Source of the DNA: Protonemura montana
Taxonomy: Eukaryota; Arthropoda; Insecta; Plecoptera; Nemouridae
Assembly (NCBI GenBank): GCA_947568835.1
Contig: OX387606.1
Span: 24,045,111 to 24,109,110 of the forward strand
DNA length: 64,000 nucleotides
Reading direction: 5' to 3'
Position numbers and translations under genes: made by a program. Each line of letters opens with the position of its first letter. The stretch's first letter is position 1. The notes below the pieces were generated by a model. That model had not been told where the DNA came from. It saw nothing but the letters and a program-made list of their open reading frames with translations, and made no database searches. Below, in pieces: positions 47,301 through 55,700 of the stretch.

Positions 47301-50300
47301 TTTATTGATTTCTAACTTGGGTACAAGTATACCGGTGGTTAGTGCTAGTAGGCAATCTGGCCTATGCTAGTTCCTAGGTCTAAGTGTATTTTAATTAATT
47401 AATTTATTGATTTCTAACTTGGGTACAAGTATACCGGTGGTTAGTGCTAGTAGGCAATCTATCCTATGCTAGTTCCTAGATCTAAGGTGTATTTTTGGCA
47501 CCACGTATGATCACATAATATAGTAATATAAAAAAAAATTTTAACATAGTAAAAAATAATAAACGTTGAATAATATATCCGTATTACCTCGCAGTTAGTC
47601 TTAATCTTAATGTTAGTTCGATGCACTTTCGTTCGATTTAAAGACTTTAAATTTTACACCACTGGATGAATAGATAGAAGTTGAACTTCACATCGCTTGA
47701 TTTCAATTTTCCCATCTGAAGTTAATACCTCTGCAGAAATATATTTGCAAGTATTTGATGCTCACTTCACCATTGCCATAACAACTTCTCTTGCGTCTCC
47801 TGCCATAAAAAGCTTAGCTTTTGGCAAAGAAATTCAATACTTTAGCAGACGTTTGCCCAGATTTCCTTGAGATATTCCACTGATTCTTCTCGTTTCCATT
47901 CAGATTCTGGTACGAGAACCCCGCAGTTTTCAAGCCCGAGCAGCTCACGCAGATCAAGCAGGCGTCGATTTCACGAGCGCTCTGCGACAACGGGGACGAC
48001 ATTCCCGAGATATCGCGCGATGTTTTCTTGTTGCCGCGACACCAGACTCCGTCGTTCGTTCCGTGCGAACAAATCCCCACCGTCGACCTCCGAGCATGGG
48101 CCGAGTGCTGCAACGGTGAGCCCTGAGTTCTGTCCGATTATAATCTCATTTCAATATCGCTGCTGGCATTGACACTCCCGACAAAGTCAGACCTTGTGCA
48201 AGCATGGTAAGCATTGTTTTCAATTACCAGTCCCCTTAGTAACAAGATAATGAGCACCTAATATTTGGCTGCACAATTCACATTGCCAGAAAAGTAGCAA
48301 GAAATGCTCTAGGAAATTGTTTTGCCATTTAGTTTGTCTTAAAGCTTATATAGGTTCACAATGATGGCGTTATGTAAGGGAAGGTGGTACATAATTGGTC
48401 GGATTTAGTTTTTTTCGAGTTTCCTCATTCACAGTAGCTGTAAATGGAGGAACATTTGTACTACACATGCATTACAGTAATTAAAACAACATATGTTTTT
48501 TTTCTAGAATTATGCAAGCATTTTTAGCTGAAATATCTGAAGTGACCCACAATATGCCAGTTGACTTGCCATGTACCACCCATATAGCAGGTTATATTTG
48601 CCATGGCTGAATATCTCCAAATTCTTCAATACAAGCACCAATTAAAAACTCTACAAGAATGTAGCTTAGATCAACAAAAAAACACTGTAATTTTTTGAAA
48701 ATTTTCTTTCCAGTCAGGTGGCAGAAAAGTTTGGTAACCCACTATAGACCATGACCTATGTACCACTTTCCCCTAAGTCATGACAATGTGGTTACGTGTT
48801 CTATATGGTTGTCTATATCGTCTGTTTTATGTTTAAGTGGTTTATCTCGCTGAGATGTGAATCAATTGTCTCCTGCGACAGAGTTTGAAATTGCTTAGCC
48901 TTTCCTTATTTCTGTTGGTTGGGTCGTGTTTTAGACTGCAGTAACTCTGGTCGATTCAACTCGCTCACACGACTCTCCTCCATTCGCTCGCGGAGATCAA
49001 TCAACGAATCGGAAGGCTTCTCGTACCCGTCCGAAAAGCCAGCCAACCAATCGAAAACAAGAGGAGGTTCGAAGATCAGAGAGAAGTCCTCGGATAACTT
49101 GCTGGGCGAAGGCGAGGAGGAGCGAATCGAGGGCATAGAGAGCGCGCTGATCGATTTCCAGCGGACGATCAAGCACCTGCGACGCAAACTACGGAAACTG
49201 GAGCACAGCTGTCAGAAGCACCAACCTCACCACGACAATAAGTGCATGGACTCAGTCGCCGCCAAGAGCTGGCGACTCAACGGGGAAGTGTGGCAGAGCG
49301 ACAAGTGCACCCAGTGCCAGTGCAAGGTACCAACTTGAAAACTATCACTCTTTTACAGACAAGCTAATTATTTGCACGCTGTGAAAGTTAATCTACAGTA
49401 CTGACCAGGAGCTTGCAGTCAGCGTATGCTAGGTATAAGGCCCACTTGAAGCGTCCCACGACATATTTTTATTATATATTATTCCTAAAATGTTTGGCAG
49501 GTTCACAAATTTTGCTGTTTCATAAAACCAAGTTGATTTTTCCAGTTTTTTTGCAGCGAATTTTTTCGCTTTTTCTTTTCACCAAAAGATTGCTCGTACA
49601 GGCTCCTTGGGTTGATCAGGTTGACTGTTCATCTCCGAACAAATATCGAAATTTGACGTCTCGTCTCATTCTACGTTGGCTTTGATGGAAATAACCTCTT
49701 AACTTCTCCCTAGTACAGTCCGATCCGACTAGCAAATTCGGTTGGCCAAAGTATGGCAGAGAAAATGGACTGGTTTGGGCTAAATTAACCGTTAAAAATG
49801 GTAACGATTGATAAATATGCATCGATATTTGGAGTGGTAATTATTTAATTGTAGAGGTTTGTCAATAGGATAGCCGCAATATGCCATCAAGTTTCACCCT
49901 CCATTACAACGTTTTGATGACTCTTTGCTCAGCAGAAAGATTAACATTAGCGCTAGCTTGCTGACCATACCTTAACATATTACACTTTTACTGCTTTAAA
50001 AATCCGCCACGGCCACCTACAATTTAAAAATGTGAGCATACCCACGTACTTACCCCACTGCACGCCACTGCTGCTGATTAGAATTAGGCCAATGTTCACC
50101 ACACATTTCTTCAACGCTTTGCACTTATGTAACCGGCAATTGATTTGAATTCATCTAACAATAATAAACTAAACACATTTGAAAACTGATTTTAAGAAAA
50201 AACAAAATTGCAATTATTTTTTAAGTTGTCAACTATAGGAATCGTAGCAGTACTTTGCTGATGAAGACCCGAGTCTTTACAGCTGGAAAGTGGTATAGCT

Positions 50301-50540
50301 GATGCCCGTGAGGAGCCATGAGGGTGCTCATACCGATATCAGCTGTGACCTTGAAGCAACGACCGTTATAAAACCCTTTGAAAATCTCGTTGCCTTGTAG
50401 GGTAGACACTAACCTAACTTTGTCATGTTTTCCCTCAATTCCAGGAAAAGCAGATCACGTGCGTGACGGAAAAGTGTGCGCCGCTGGCTTGCAGCGACCC
50501 CGTGATAACCGCCAATAAGTGCTGCGCCACGTGCACTTAA
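17169..50540 (+). CDS. Pxdn: Peroxidasin, complete, 20 exons, 1504 aa
   Basis: Coding exons: 17169-17359, 29018-29089, 29844-29915, 30079-30150, 30474-30545, 32104-32175, 32789-32952, 35529-35646, 36324-36639, 38128-38260, 39310-39586, 39969-40202, 41152-41460, 42125-42384, 42865-43001, 44111-44269, 45580-46736, 47904-48115, 48935-49326 and 50445-50540. They total 4515 nt and every phase matches. Domain order is signal peptide, LRRNT, five 24-residue LRRs, LRRCT, four Ig domains, haem peroxidase, coiled coil and VWC, at the usual length for the family. Peroxidasins are secreted and use H2O2 and bromide to form the sulfilimine cross-links of collagen IV in basement membranes. Catalytic elements are visible: QWGQFLDHD (distal His about 853), WFREHNR (about 1015) and LRFGHS (proximal His about 1097). 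All introns are GT-AG except the one after 36639, which appears to be GC-AG. Many introns contain SINEs and fold-back elements, some within 25-65 bp of splice sites. Confidence 0.95.
25435..25940 (+). mobile_element. 5S rRNA-derived SINE with the best-preserved 5S head
   Basis: The head at 25435-25530 contains GGTTCTCGTTAGATCACCG, AAGTTAAGCAACACTG and ATGGGTGACC in the spacing of a 5S rRNA gene (box A, intermediate element, box C). Two 91-bp-type units, one internally deleted, are followed by the intact body, the 3' end GCGTCGTTAAACACCACAAA and an AATAATAATAAC tail. The body carries the 62-codon frame at 25644-25832. Confidence 0.93.
26424..27510 (-). mobile_element. LINE fragment with internal duplication
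   Basis: On the - strand, 27231-27510 encodes the end of a non-LTR reverse-transcriptase ORF ([20 protein letters not shown]), followed by a long AT-rich 3' region and a TTA/TAA microsatellite tail at about 26426-26460. A ~170-bp segment is present twice, at about 26775-26945 and 26965-27135, with several differences. The copy is 5' truncated. The clade (CR1/L2/jockey-like) is not resolved. Confidence 0.65.
27512..28224 (+). mobile_element. 5S rRNA-derived SINE, about four units, intact body
   Basis: It begins within a unit (GTTCGGGAGAGAGG), next to the LINE fragment. It has about four further 91-bp units, the body with the 62-codon frame at 27907-28095, the GTCGTTAAACACCACAAA end and a (TAA)n tail to 28224. 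It is in peroxidasin intron 1. Confidence 0.9.
29018..32952 (+). CDS. Pxdn: Peroxidasin exons 2-7: five LRRs and LRRCT
   Basis: Exons 29018-29089, 29844-29915, 30079-30150, 30474-30545 and 32104-32175 are each exactly 72 nt, encode one 24-residue LRR and start and end in phase 2 inside a Leu codon. This is the classic one-exon-per-repeat pattern. Exon 32789-32952 encodes the C-terminal cap ([14 protein letters not shown]...ATCQSP...FHC) and switches to phase 1. LRRs in peroxidasin serve in protein interaction and matrix anchoring. Confidence 0.95.
29240..29625. mobile_element. Fold-back element
   Basis: Inverted arms at about 29320-29440 and 29500-29622 (GGGTTTTGAATGCTAAGTAA against TTACTTAGCATTCAAAACCC) flank a short spacer with TTATTATGTGGTTATTATTA. 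The flank TTTTTAGACTCATGTCTACT matches the relatives at 7335, 38325, 44375 and 58025. It lies in peroxidasin intron 2. Confidence 0.8.
31101..31878 (+). mobile_element. 5S rRNA-derived SINE, five units, intact body
   Basis: The 5S-like head (GAGATCACCGAAGTTAAGCA) at 31101-31170 is followed by about five 91-bp units. Two-unit blocks alternate (ATGCGTGACCATCATTCAC against ATGGGTGACCATCATACAC), showing duplication of a dimer. The body at 31588-31776 is open for 62 codons, and the 3' end is GTCGTTAAACACTACAAATA. It lies in peroxidasin intron 5, before the exon at 32104. Confidence 0.92.
33126..34195. mobile_element. Palindromic MITE-like element with its end expanded to a 47-bp minisatellite
   Basis: About 17 copies of the 47-bp unit (CCGTTGAGTGTGCAGG...) fill 33126-33925. 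They run directly into TTTCTGCGTGAAAG, GCCGCCAAATGACTAC and the inner inverted repeats of the element also seen at 51951-52373 (ATTTAATTTCGATATTTCTC near 34022 and its inverse near 34140). The right terminus is lost near 34195. It lies in peroxidasin intron 7, about 175 bp after the exon ending at 32952. Confidence 0.9.
34196..35528 (+). other. Remainder of peroxidasin intron 7
   Basis: No repeat family of this window and no gene is recognised here. ORFs of up to 134 codons on either strand (35065-35491) overlap each other, have no splice support and no recognisable product. Confidence 0.5.
35529..41460 (+). CDS. Pxdn: Peroxidasin exons 8-13: four Ig domains and linkers
   Basis: Ig1 is split between 35529-35646 ([20 protein letters not shown]) and the start of 36324-36639 (GSYECTAKN). 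The latter exon also encodes the first half of Ig2 ([16 protein letters not shown]), and 38128-38260 ends Ig2 (GVYKCTASN). Ig3 is one exon, 39310-39586 ([19 protein letters not shown]...[10 protein letters not shown]). Ig4 is 39969-40202 plus 41152-41460 ([19 protein letters not shown]...GVYECTATN), and the last exon continues into the pre-peroxidase linker. Each domain has the two Cys and the Trp of an I-set fold. The start of exon 39969 adds a ~30-residue Ala/Gly/Thr/Pro-rich linker between Ig3 and Ig4. Ig domains are thought to orient peroxidasin on the matrix. Confidence 0.93.
36696..37158. mobile_element. 463-bp palindromic element with tRNA-like ends
   Basis: Two ~230-bp arms are inverted copies of each other, with outer tips AGGAAGCTAGACTGG (36696) and CCAGTCTAGCTTCCT (37158) and a centre near 36927. 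Each arm holds a tRNA-like segment with an A box (GGATAGCTCAGTTGG), a B box (CCGGGTTCGTA), a paired D-stem, T-stem and anticodon stem, and a GTC (Asp-type) anticodon; the acceptor stem is poor. The right-arm copy is at 37061-37135. It lies in the peroxidasin intron after the GC donor at 36640. Confidence 0.85.
37210..37580 (+). mobile_element. Dispersed fold-back-family element, long form
   Basis: Collinear with 7335-7680: GCACTAGTTTTAACAAAAAC at the start, a shared internal part (GATGCATTTAGGAAGCTTGA) and the end CATTCAAAACCCAGTTGAAA. The stretch from 37580 to 37920 is AT-rich and ends in an AAATAAATAAACAAAT tail, probably the end of another retroelement. Confidence 0.7.
38325..38592. mobile_element. 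Fold-back element 65 bp from a peroxidasin donor site
   Basis: Arms at about 38375-38470 and 38490-38585 are inverse copies (TTGAATGCTAAGTAAAGGGC against GCCCTTTACTTAGCATTCAA). Each carries a CTGAAGAAGTAAC / GTTGCGAAACG-type hairpin. It begins about 65 bp after the exon ending at 38260. Confidence 0.8.
39660..39876 (+). mobile_element. tRNA-derived SINE-like element, one head unit, 3' truncated
   Basis: The unique arm with GTGACGTGATATAGCGTCAC at 39711 and the CTCAAAAAGCCAGTGTCCAA junction are followed by one damaged tRNA-like unit. It breaks off after GATCGGGGTCAACCCC. The next ~80 bp end in ATGACAATAAACTTATTATT, another retroelement-like tail, directly before the acceptor at 39968. Confidence 0.8.
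40263..40612 (+). mobile_element. tRNA-derived SINE-like element, one head unit, essentially complete
   Basis: The simplest full copy: AT-rich left part (GCATTGCAAGCGTATGCAAT), unique arm, then one complete tRNA-like segment at 40500-40575. There the seven acceptor pairs (three of them including G-U), the D-stem GCTC/GAGC and the T-stem GGGG/CCCC with a TTCGAGT loop can all form. The tail follows (TTTTTGAGACGGTTATATTG). It starts 60 bp after the donor of exon 39969-40202. Confidence 0.88.
40655..41092 (+). mobile_element. Composite retroelement remnant with LINE RT end
   Basis: It contains one copy of the ~103-bp module (CTAACTTAGGTACAAGTGTA...GCCTATGCTAGTTTCTAGG) that is tandem at 46790-47510. 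A TTGATGAAGTCC...GTTGTGAAACATCGG motif follows, then the fold-back flank. The frame at 40915-41090 ([18 protein letters not shown]) matches the C-terminal end of a LINE reverse-transcriptase ORF. The element ends in (TTA)n at 41070-41092, about 60 bp before the acceptor at 41151. Confidence 0.7.
41488..41917 (-). mobile_element. 5S rRNA-derived SINE, one unit, ~28 bp from a peroxidasin donor
   Basis: A near-minimal copy on the - strand: 5S-like head at about 41860-41917, one unit, the body with the 62-codon frame (41599-41787), the 3' end and a (TAA)n tail at 41488-41503. The tail begins 28 bp after the exon ending at 41460. Confidence 0.93.
41925..42090 (-). mobile_element. LINE reverse-transcriptase C-terminal fragment
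   Basis: The - strand frame reads [20 protein letters not shown] with further LINE-like residues, a typical end of a jockey/CR1-like ORF2. The fragment ends about 35 bp before the acceptor at 42124, so peroxidasin exon 42125-42384 is tightly hemmed in by retroelements on its left. Confidence 0.65.
42125..48115 (+). CDS. Pxdn: Peroxidasin exons 14-18: haem peroxidase domain
   Basis: Residues ~701-1342. Exon 44111-44269 carries QWGQFLDHD, with the haem-linked Asp (about 852) and distal His (about 853), followed by the Ca-site region. Exon 45580-46736 is unusually long (1157 nt) and carries [23 protein letters not shown] (catalytic Arg region), [24 protein letters not shown] (proximal His about 1097), [18 protein letters not shown] and [17 protein letters not shown]. 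Exon 47904-48115 ends the domain. Cys spacing in exon 42125-42384 ([14 protein letters not shown]...GTCNNL) matches the start of the animal haem peroxidase fold. All key residues are present, so activity is likely. Confidence 0.95.
43432..44050 (+). mobile_element. 5S rRNA-derived SINE, about three units, intact body
   Basis: The 5S-like head (AAACACTGGTTCTCTAAAAT then CACCGAAGTTGAGCAACA) is followed by about three 91-bp units, the body with the 62-codon frame at 43751-43939, the 3' end GCGTCATTAAACACCACAAA and an ATTAATAATAATAAA tail. It ends about 60 bp before the acceptor of exon 44111-44269. Confidence 0.92.
44375..44645. mobile_element. Fold-back element with complete CTGAAGA motif
   Basis: Inverted arms at about 44430-44515 and 44545-44635 flank a short spacer. 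In the right arm CCTCTGAAGAAGTAAC is followed after a seven-base loop by GTTACAAAACGTCGGG; in the left arm the reverse complement lies at about 44480-44520. It lies about 105 bp after the exon ending at 44269. Confidence 0.8.
44926..45512 (+). mobile_element. tRNA-derived SINE-like element, nine head units
   Basis: Nine tandem 52-53-bp units run in tRNA sense from 44932 to about 45400. Only the last one reads through into the T-arm (GGGGTTCGAGTCCC) and the tail (TTTTTGAGACGGTTATAGTG, then GCATTGCAAGCGTTTGCAAT). The left unique arm is nearly absent. It ends about 65 bp before the acceptor of the large peroxidase exon. Confidence 0.9.
46790..47510 (+). repeat. ~103-bp tandem array (seven copies), peroxidasin intron 17
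   Basis: Seven units of TTTATTGATTTCTAACTTAG + GTACAAGTATACCGGTGGTT + AGTGCTAGTAGGCAATCTGG + CCTATGCTAGTTCCTAGGTC + an A/T-rich linker. A single copy lies inside a retroelement remnant at 40655-40745. The array begins about 50 bp after the donor at 46737. Confidence 0.93.
48116..48934 (+). other. Peroxidasin intron 18, no recognised feature
   Basis: AT-rich sequence between a GTGAGC donor and a GTGTTTTAG acceptor. No repeat of the families in this window and no plausible ORF. Confidence 0.5.
48935..50540 (+). CDS. Pxdn: Peroxidasin exons 19-20: coiled coil and VWC domain
   Basis: Exon 48935-49326 encodes the end of the peroxidase region, a Ser/Arg/Glu-rich linker and a helix with heptad-like hydrophobics ([20 protein letters not shown]), a likely trimerisation coiled coil. 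It then starts the VWC module ([10 protein letters not shown]...CTQCQCK). Exon 50445-50540 finishes VWC ([13 protein letters not shown]...CCATC) and ends in TAA. The intron between them is 1.1 kb of AT-rich sequence without recognised repeats. Confidence 0.94.
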
Positions 50541-51950
50541 TGTGTGAGCATACTCACACCAAGTGCCACTCACCGCATTTATACTAGTCAATTGAGCAGA
50601 CATTTTAACTTTGACATGAAAACAAAACAACACAAGTCTTCATTCTTATTTCAATTTTCATTGCTTGGATACAATTGTGAATTATTACGAATAAGTGTTA
50701 GTGATATTTCAGTACATCTATCCAAATGGCTTTCCGATAACTACGTAGAATTTACACGATTTCGATACGTACGTTTTAACAATTAATTAAATGTGTAAAG
50801 ATTCCGAGCAAAAGTATACTCGTTGCTACCTTGGATAGATGTATGCATTTGTTTTAGATAGGTAAAATAGATATTATTATCTTAAATGTATAAATGTTAA
50901 CTTAAATTCTCTCTTAAAATAAGTTTTACATCATTATGGTCTGTAGATTGTGTCAAGTGCCATAAATCTAATATACTGCATTATTCTAGACGAGACTGGA
51001 AGTCATTGCGTCCTTTATCTCATCTACCAAAGATATGCATCCCTGTTTCCTACTTCTACAACAATTTCTTCTTTTCCATTTCTGCCAACTATATCCAGAT
51101 ATTAATTTGTTTTGAAAAATGAAACGGATATTTCCGTTCCCCACCGAAGGCAGCTCAAGACGCTCAGGGATGAAATTAAGACACCAGTGAATTATACAAA
51201 TTTTTTATTTTTTATTATTTAATTCATAATCACAAAGTAAAGTAGCAAATATGAAAAAAATACCAACTCATAAGTAGTCGAGTAAGGTACGTGTGTGCAG
51301 TCAATGCGACTGCACGATAATTGCATTATGATTAATGAATAAATTAAATAAAGTAAGTGAAGGTTTATGCAACGATACAAAATACCTGCATCGGAGTTCA
51401 CCACAATAAAACAAGACATGCGAAAAACAAAGGAAACGTTTGAAACCTCTCTTCTAGAACTCGCTTTCATCGGGGTGTCCAAGAAATCTACTTTCTTTTT
51501 TAAAAACTTGCATAGCTGTGACACCACAGACGTTTGGGGGGTCTGCAGGTAATTTCCTTCTGAAGACTCGAACAATAATTTACTTCTGAGAAACCATGTC
51601 AATTTTTTCTGACTACACATTTGACATTCAGTCCATCCTATACTGCCATCGAGTGGCAGAACGCTAATCACATGTTTACACTACCGATCTTAATTTATTG
51701 CTGCTTTATGTTCACAATATACAGAGACGAGTTCCAAGCGTCGCATTTCTTGGTAGTTAAAGCTTTCTCAGAGACCAACCTGCGCCAGGCTTGCAGGTCA
51801 GAACACGTGTCGAATACAGCTCGGACCGATTCCCGAGCAAATGGACCGTTATCTATGAAACGACAAACGCTCTTCCGTAGATAAGAAGGCTCCACGCTTT
51901 AAAACAGTCGATAATGTCATCGAAATTCCACCTCGGACCAGTGGTTTCAG
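50541..51950. other. Peroxidasin 3' UTR region and intergenic spacer
   Basis: Two AATAAA hexamers on the + strand (51338 and 51348) could end the peroxidasin transcript. On the - strand a T-rich stretch at 51195-51220 offers AATAAA for DEAF1. ORFs of 150 codons (51219-51671, - strand) and 87 codons (51621-51884, + strand) have no recognisable product and no splice support. Confidence 0.45.
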
Positions 51951-52373
51951 CGTTGAGTGCAGGTTCTAGGTAGAGTTTCAACGTCAATGTTACAGTCTCT
52001 GCGTAAAAGATGGCCGCCAAATGACTACCTTACCGACAAAAATGCAGACTACCGGAACATCACGTTAAGTGGAGCCACTGTCGTATGAAATTTAATTTCG
52101 ATATTTATCGTAGGTTACTCGCTTTTTAATATCGTTACGTGCGCATCAATCGTTGACGTAAACATTGACGAAGATTTTTTGAGCATGAAAAGTCTCAAAA
52201 GCGAGATAACCTACGAGAAATATCGAAATTAAATTTCATACGACAGTGGCTCCACTTAAAGTGACGTTCCGGTACTCTGCATTTTTGTCGGTAAGGTGGT
52301 CATTTGGCGGTAATTTTTCACGCAGAGACTGTAGCATTGACGTTGAAACTCTACCTACAACCTACACTCAACG
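51951..52373. mobile_element. Palindromic MITE-like element, unexpanded copy
   Basis: A 423-bp near-palindrome: CGTTGAGTGCAGGTTCTAGG at the left and the inverse CCTACACTCAACG at the right, with arms matching through to the centre near 52150. TTTCAG lies just outside on both sides (51945-51950 and 52375-52380), a possible 6-bp target duplication. Each end has only one copy of the segment that is a 47-bp tandem unit at 1-545 and 33126-33925. There is no ORF. Confidence 0.88.
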
Positions 52374-52605
52374 ATTTCAGTCTCGAGTAACAGATAATGA
52401 ATTCAAACGTCAAGGCCCAGCACGAAAAGTGGTCACCCGTAAAAAGCTAGAAGACTCCTGGTCCTGGTTGTAAAATTACACGACGAGCCCGCGACATTTC
52501 TCAATATGAAACCAACAAAGCGGCAGGCGCTCGCAGACGAAAGCCGACGTTGCGACGCAGCTTTTGGCTGGAAAGACGGCCGATTCTTCGCTGCGCTGTG
52601 ATTGG

Positions 52606-52797
52606 CTACTGGTCGGCCAATTGCTCGGGATCGACGATGAGCATTATTGAGCCGGGAGGCGCGTCGTTGGAAGCCACGCTCCTCACGCACTCGACCTGAT
52701 GCCCCGCCCAATCCTTGCGCTGGCAGAACGTCGAGCAGTAGGGAGTTCGACGACAGAGCGAGCACTCGGCGAACGCCTCGCGATTGCAATTGGCGCA
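52606..52797 (-). CDS. Deaf1: DEAF1 last coding exon: MYND zinc finger
   Basis: 64 codons including TAG. The acceptor TTGCAG sits just before the first zinc-ligand Cys, so the whole MYND finger is a single exon. It is separated from the preceding exon by a 3-kb intron full of transposable elements. Confidence 0.92.
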   Translation of the reverse strand, partial: CANCNREAFAECSLCRRTPYCSTFCQRKDWAGHQVECVRSVASNDAPPGSIMLIVDPEQLADQ

Positions 52798-55700
52798 CTG
52801 CAAGCCAAGCAACGACCAATCAGCGGCAATCAGACTCTGCGTTTTCGTGACGGATTATTGTTAGTGAACCTAATGGGTGACCATCATACACATGACCAGT
52901 TCTGTTCGGGAGAGAGGTTGGAGGGATAAAAGTTAAGCAACACTGCGCTGGGTCAGGTATTGGATGGGTGACCATCATACACATGACCAGTTCTGTTTGG
53001 GAGAGAGGTTGGAGGGATGAAAGTTAGTACAGCAACTTCATTCGCCTTGTTTATCAACCTCTCGACAGCATGGATTTGTGGAGGAATCCTGTTGTTCGCG
53101 TTGTACCGTCCTTCGGAAGAGACGTTAAGCCGGTGTTCCCCTTGGTCTTCGATAGGGGTAGGCTACGTGCCGGCACCGGGTTTCCCCTCCTCCCTTCTAG
53201 ACTAGGTTAGGTTAGGTTCATCATCATCTACTCATTCACCGACGCCATTAGACCAGTGCCGCATGGCCAGTTGTCAAAACAGTGCGTCGTTAAACACCAC
53301 AAATAATAATAAGTTAGGGAACCTAGAATCTACTCGAAGAATTTTATTTTGCATTTGGGAGCTCAATATTCGTGAAAAATTTAGGAGTGGCAAATCTGTG
53401 TTTTAAAATTGGGAAAGAAAGTTTGGTGATGCAAACAGAGGAAAATAAGTTACATAAGAAAATGCTTGAAAGGATATATGAAGAGAGGAGAGCAGGAAGG
53501 ACATGGAAAAAATAAATTGACCAAGTGAGAAGAGACATTGGAGAAAGAGGACTTGGAAAAGTAAAGAAGAAGAGAAAGATGGAACAAAGAAAAATCAAGT
53601 GTGATTGCAAATAGGAAAGAGATTGAGAAGAATGAAAATAAGATGAGTGTAGTTAAGAAAAAATGTGTTGAACTTAAATCCGCTGGCTCATGTAGAGTAC
53701 AATATTGCCGGCACGAGTCTAAACCTGCTCTATACCTTATCTAAACCTGCTCTAAACCTGCTCTATACCGGCTCTAAACCTGCTCTGTGAAACGGAAACG
53801 AGTAATAAAGGTTTTATCAAAAAGTCTCAAGAGCTGATCTAAAACAAGGCTTAAAATGTACAAGTTATTGTACAACAACAGATGAAGGTAAATAAATTGA
53901 CAGCCACACCATTACGCATAAAATATTTATGCCTCGTTTAGTGCTACCTGAGAAGGGCGGGGACATCGCTTCGAAACATCACTCAAAGATGGCGATCATA
54001 ACATCGACATAAACACTCGGCCGCATTTCTAAACCGAAACAAATAAAATACACGGCAGTATTTTAGGTTTCGATGCACTTCTTGAAAAAACATTAATTGC
54101 TGTAGCTATAACGCCTCATTGTGCGAGTCAAAAAGACGGGACGGTCCAACATTTTCAAACTTAAATATGACCAAATCGAGCGCAATCATTGGCTAAAAAG
54201 ACAACGAGGCCCCCCGCCTATATTTGAAGTGAAACTGTCGCGCATTGCAAGCGTTTGCAATTTAAATAAGATTTCATCCTAATACAGCAACGAATCCAAC
54301 GTCAAATTGGAGTTATTCGAGTTTGACAGGTTGTGACGTGATATAGCGTCACTGGAATCAGAGTGACTGTGAGTATTCACAGCCTCTTGGTTCTACTCCT
54401 TGGAGAACTGTCATTCTCATCAAATACACTAAAATCGTTTCAAAAAGCCAGTGTCCAAGTAGCTCAATGGTTCAGAGCAACACCCGCGATAGGTGGAGAT
54501 TGGGGTTCAAGTAGCTCAATTGGTTAGAGCAACACCCGCGATAGGTGGAGATCGGGGTTCGTGTCCCCGTTTGGGTATCAATTTTTGAGACGGTTATAGT
54601 GTTGTTAACCCACCCCAACAATTATAACCGGCACAGAAAAGTTAGAAATAGTTGAGAGTATAACCTTCCTAGGTATAGAATTAGACAATCAACTCAAATG
54701 GAAATGCCAAATAAATAAACTACAAAATAAATTATCTAAACAATGCTATGCAATAAGAATACTCAAAACCATAGTCTCTAAAAAAACTTTAAAAATAACT
54801 TACCATGGCCTATTCGAATCCCACATGAGCTATGGTATTATTTTCTGGGGAAACTGCTCAAATTATAAAAGAATATTTAAACTGCAAAAAAAAGTTATCC
54901 GTATAATGCAAAATTTAAAACCAAAAAAATCATGCCGTAAACATTTTAAATCATTAAGAATTATGACTTTGCCAAATTTATACCTCTACAAACTAATATT
55001 ATTTATAAAAAATAACATTCAAACATTTCCGATACATAACCATAACCATAGTACTAGAAATAAAAATAACTTTAAATTAGAACAAGAAAAATTAACTAGA
55101 ATTAAACAGCAAGTAAAACATATGGGCCTTCAATTATTCAATATTCTACCTAAACATATAAAGCAATTAGACATCATTCAATTTAAAGATAGATTAAAAA
55201 AATTCTTTATTAATAATGTTTTTTACACTATAGAAGAGTTTAAATCAGCAATGAAAAACCCAAAATTAGAAATATAAATTACAATTAAAAAATGTACAGT
55301 TCATTAATTTATCTTTAATATTTAATAGAAATGTACTACCTGAATTTGGTTAGGTTACTTATAGTTTTATTATTATTATTATTATTATTATTAATATTAT
55401 TATTATGTGTGCTTTTATTATTTAATGAAGTTCATTATTATTACAATTCATTAATTTATCTTTAGTATTTAATAGAAATGTAGGTACCTGACCTTAGTTT
55501 GGTTAGGTTACTTATAGTTTTATTAGTTTTACACTTATTAATATTATTATGATCAGTGCTTTTATTATTTGTTACCATTATAATTGACATGCATTATTAT
55601 TATTATTATTTTTTCCTTTTCTATTTCCATAAGAAGTTATTATTCATTTTTTTTTTAAATATTTTTATATCTTATAATATAGTATAGTCTGTACATTCCT

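Noticed and set aside
51219..51671. 150-codon - strand ORF between peroxidasin and DEAF1
   Set aside because: No recognisable protein family, AT-rich, no splice support and no promoter-like context. It could be a relic of a retroelement but cannot be supported.
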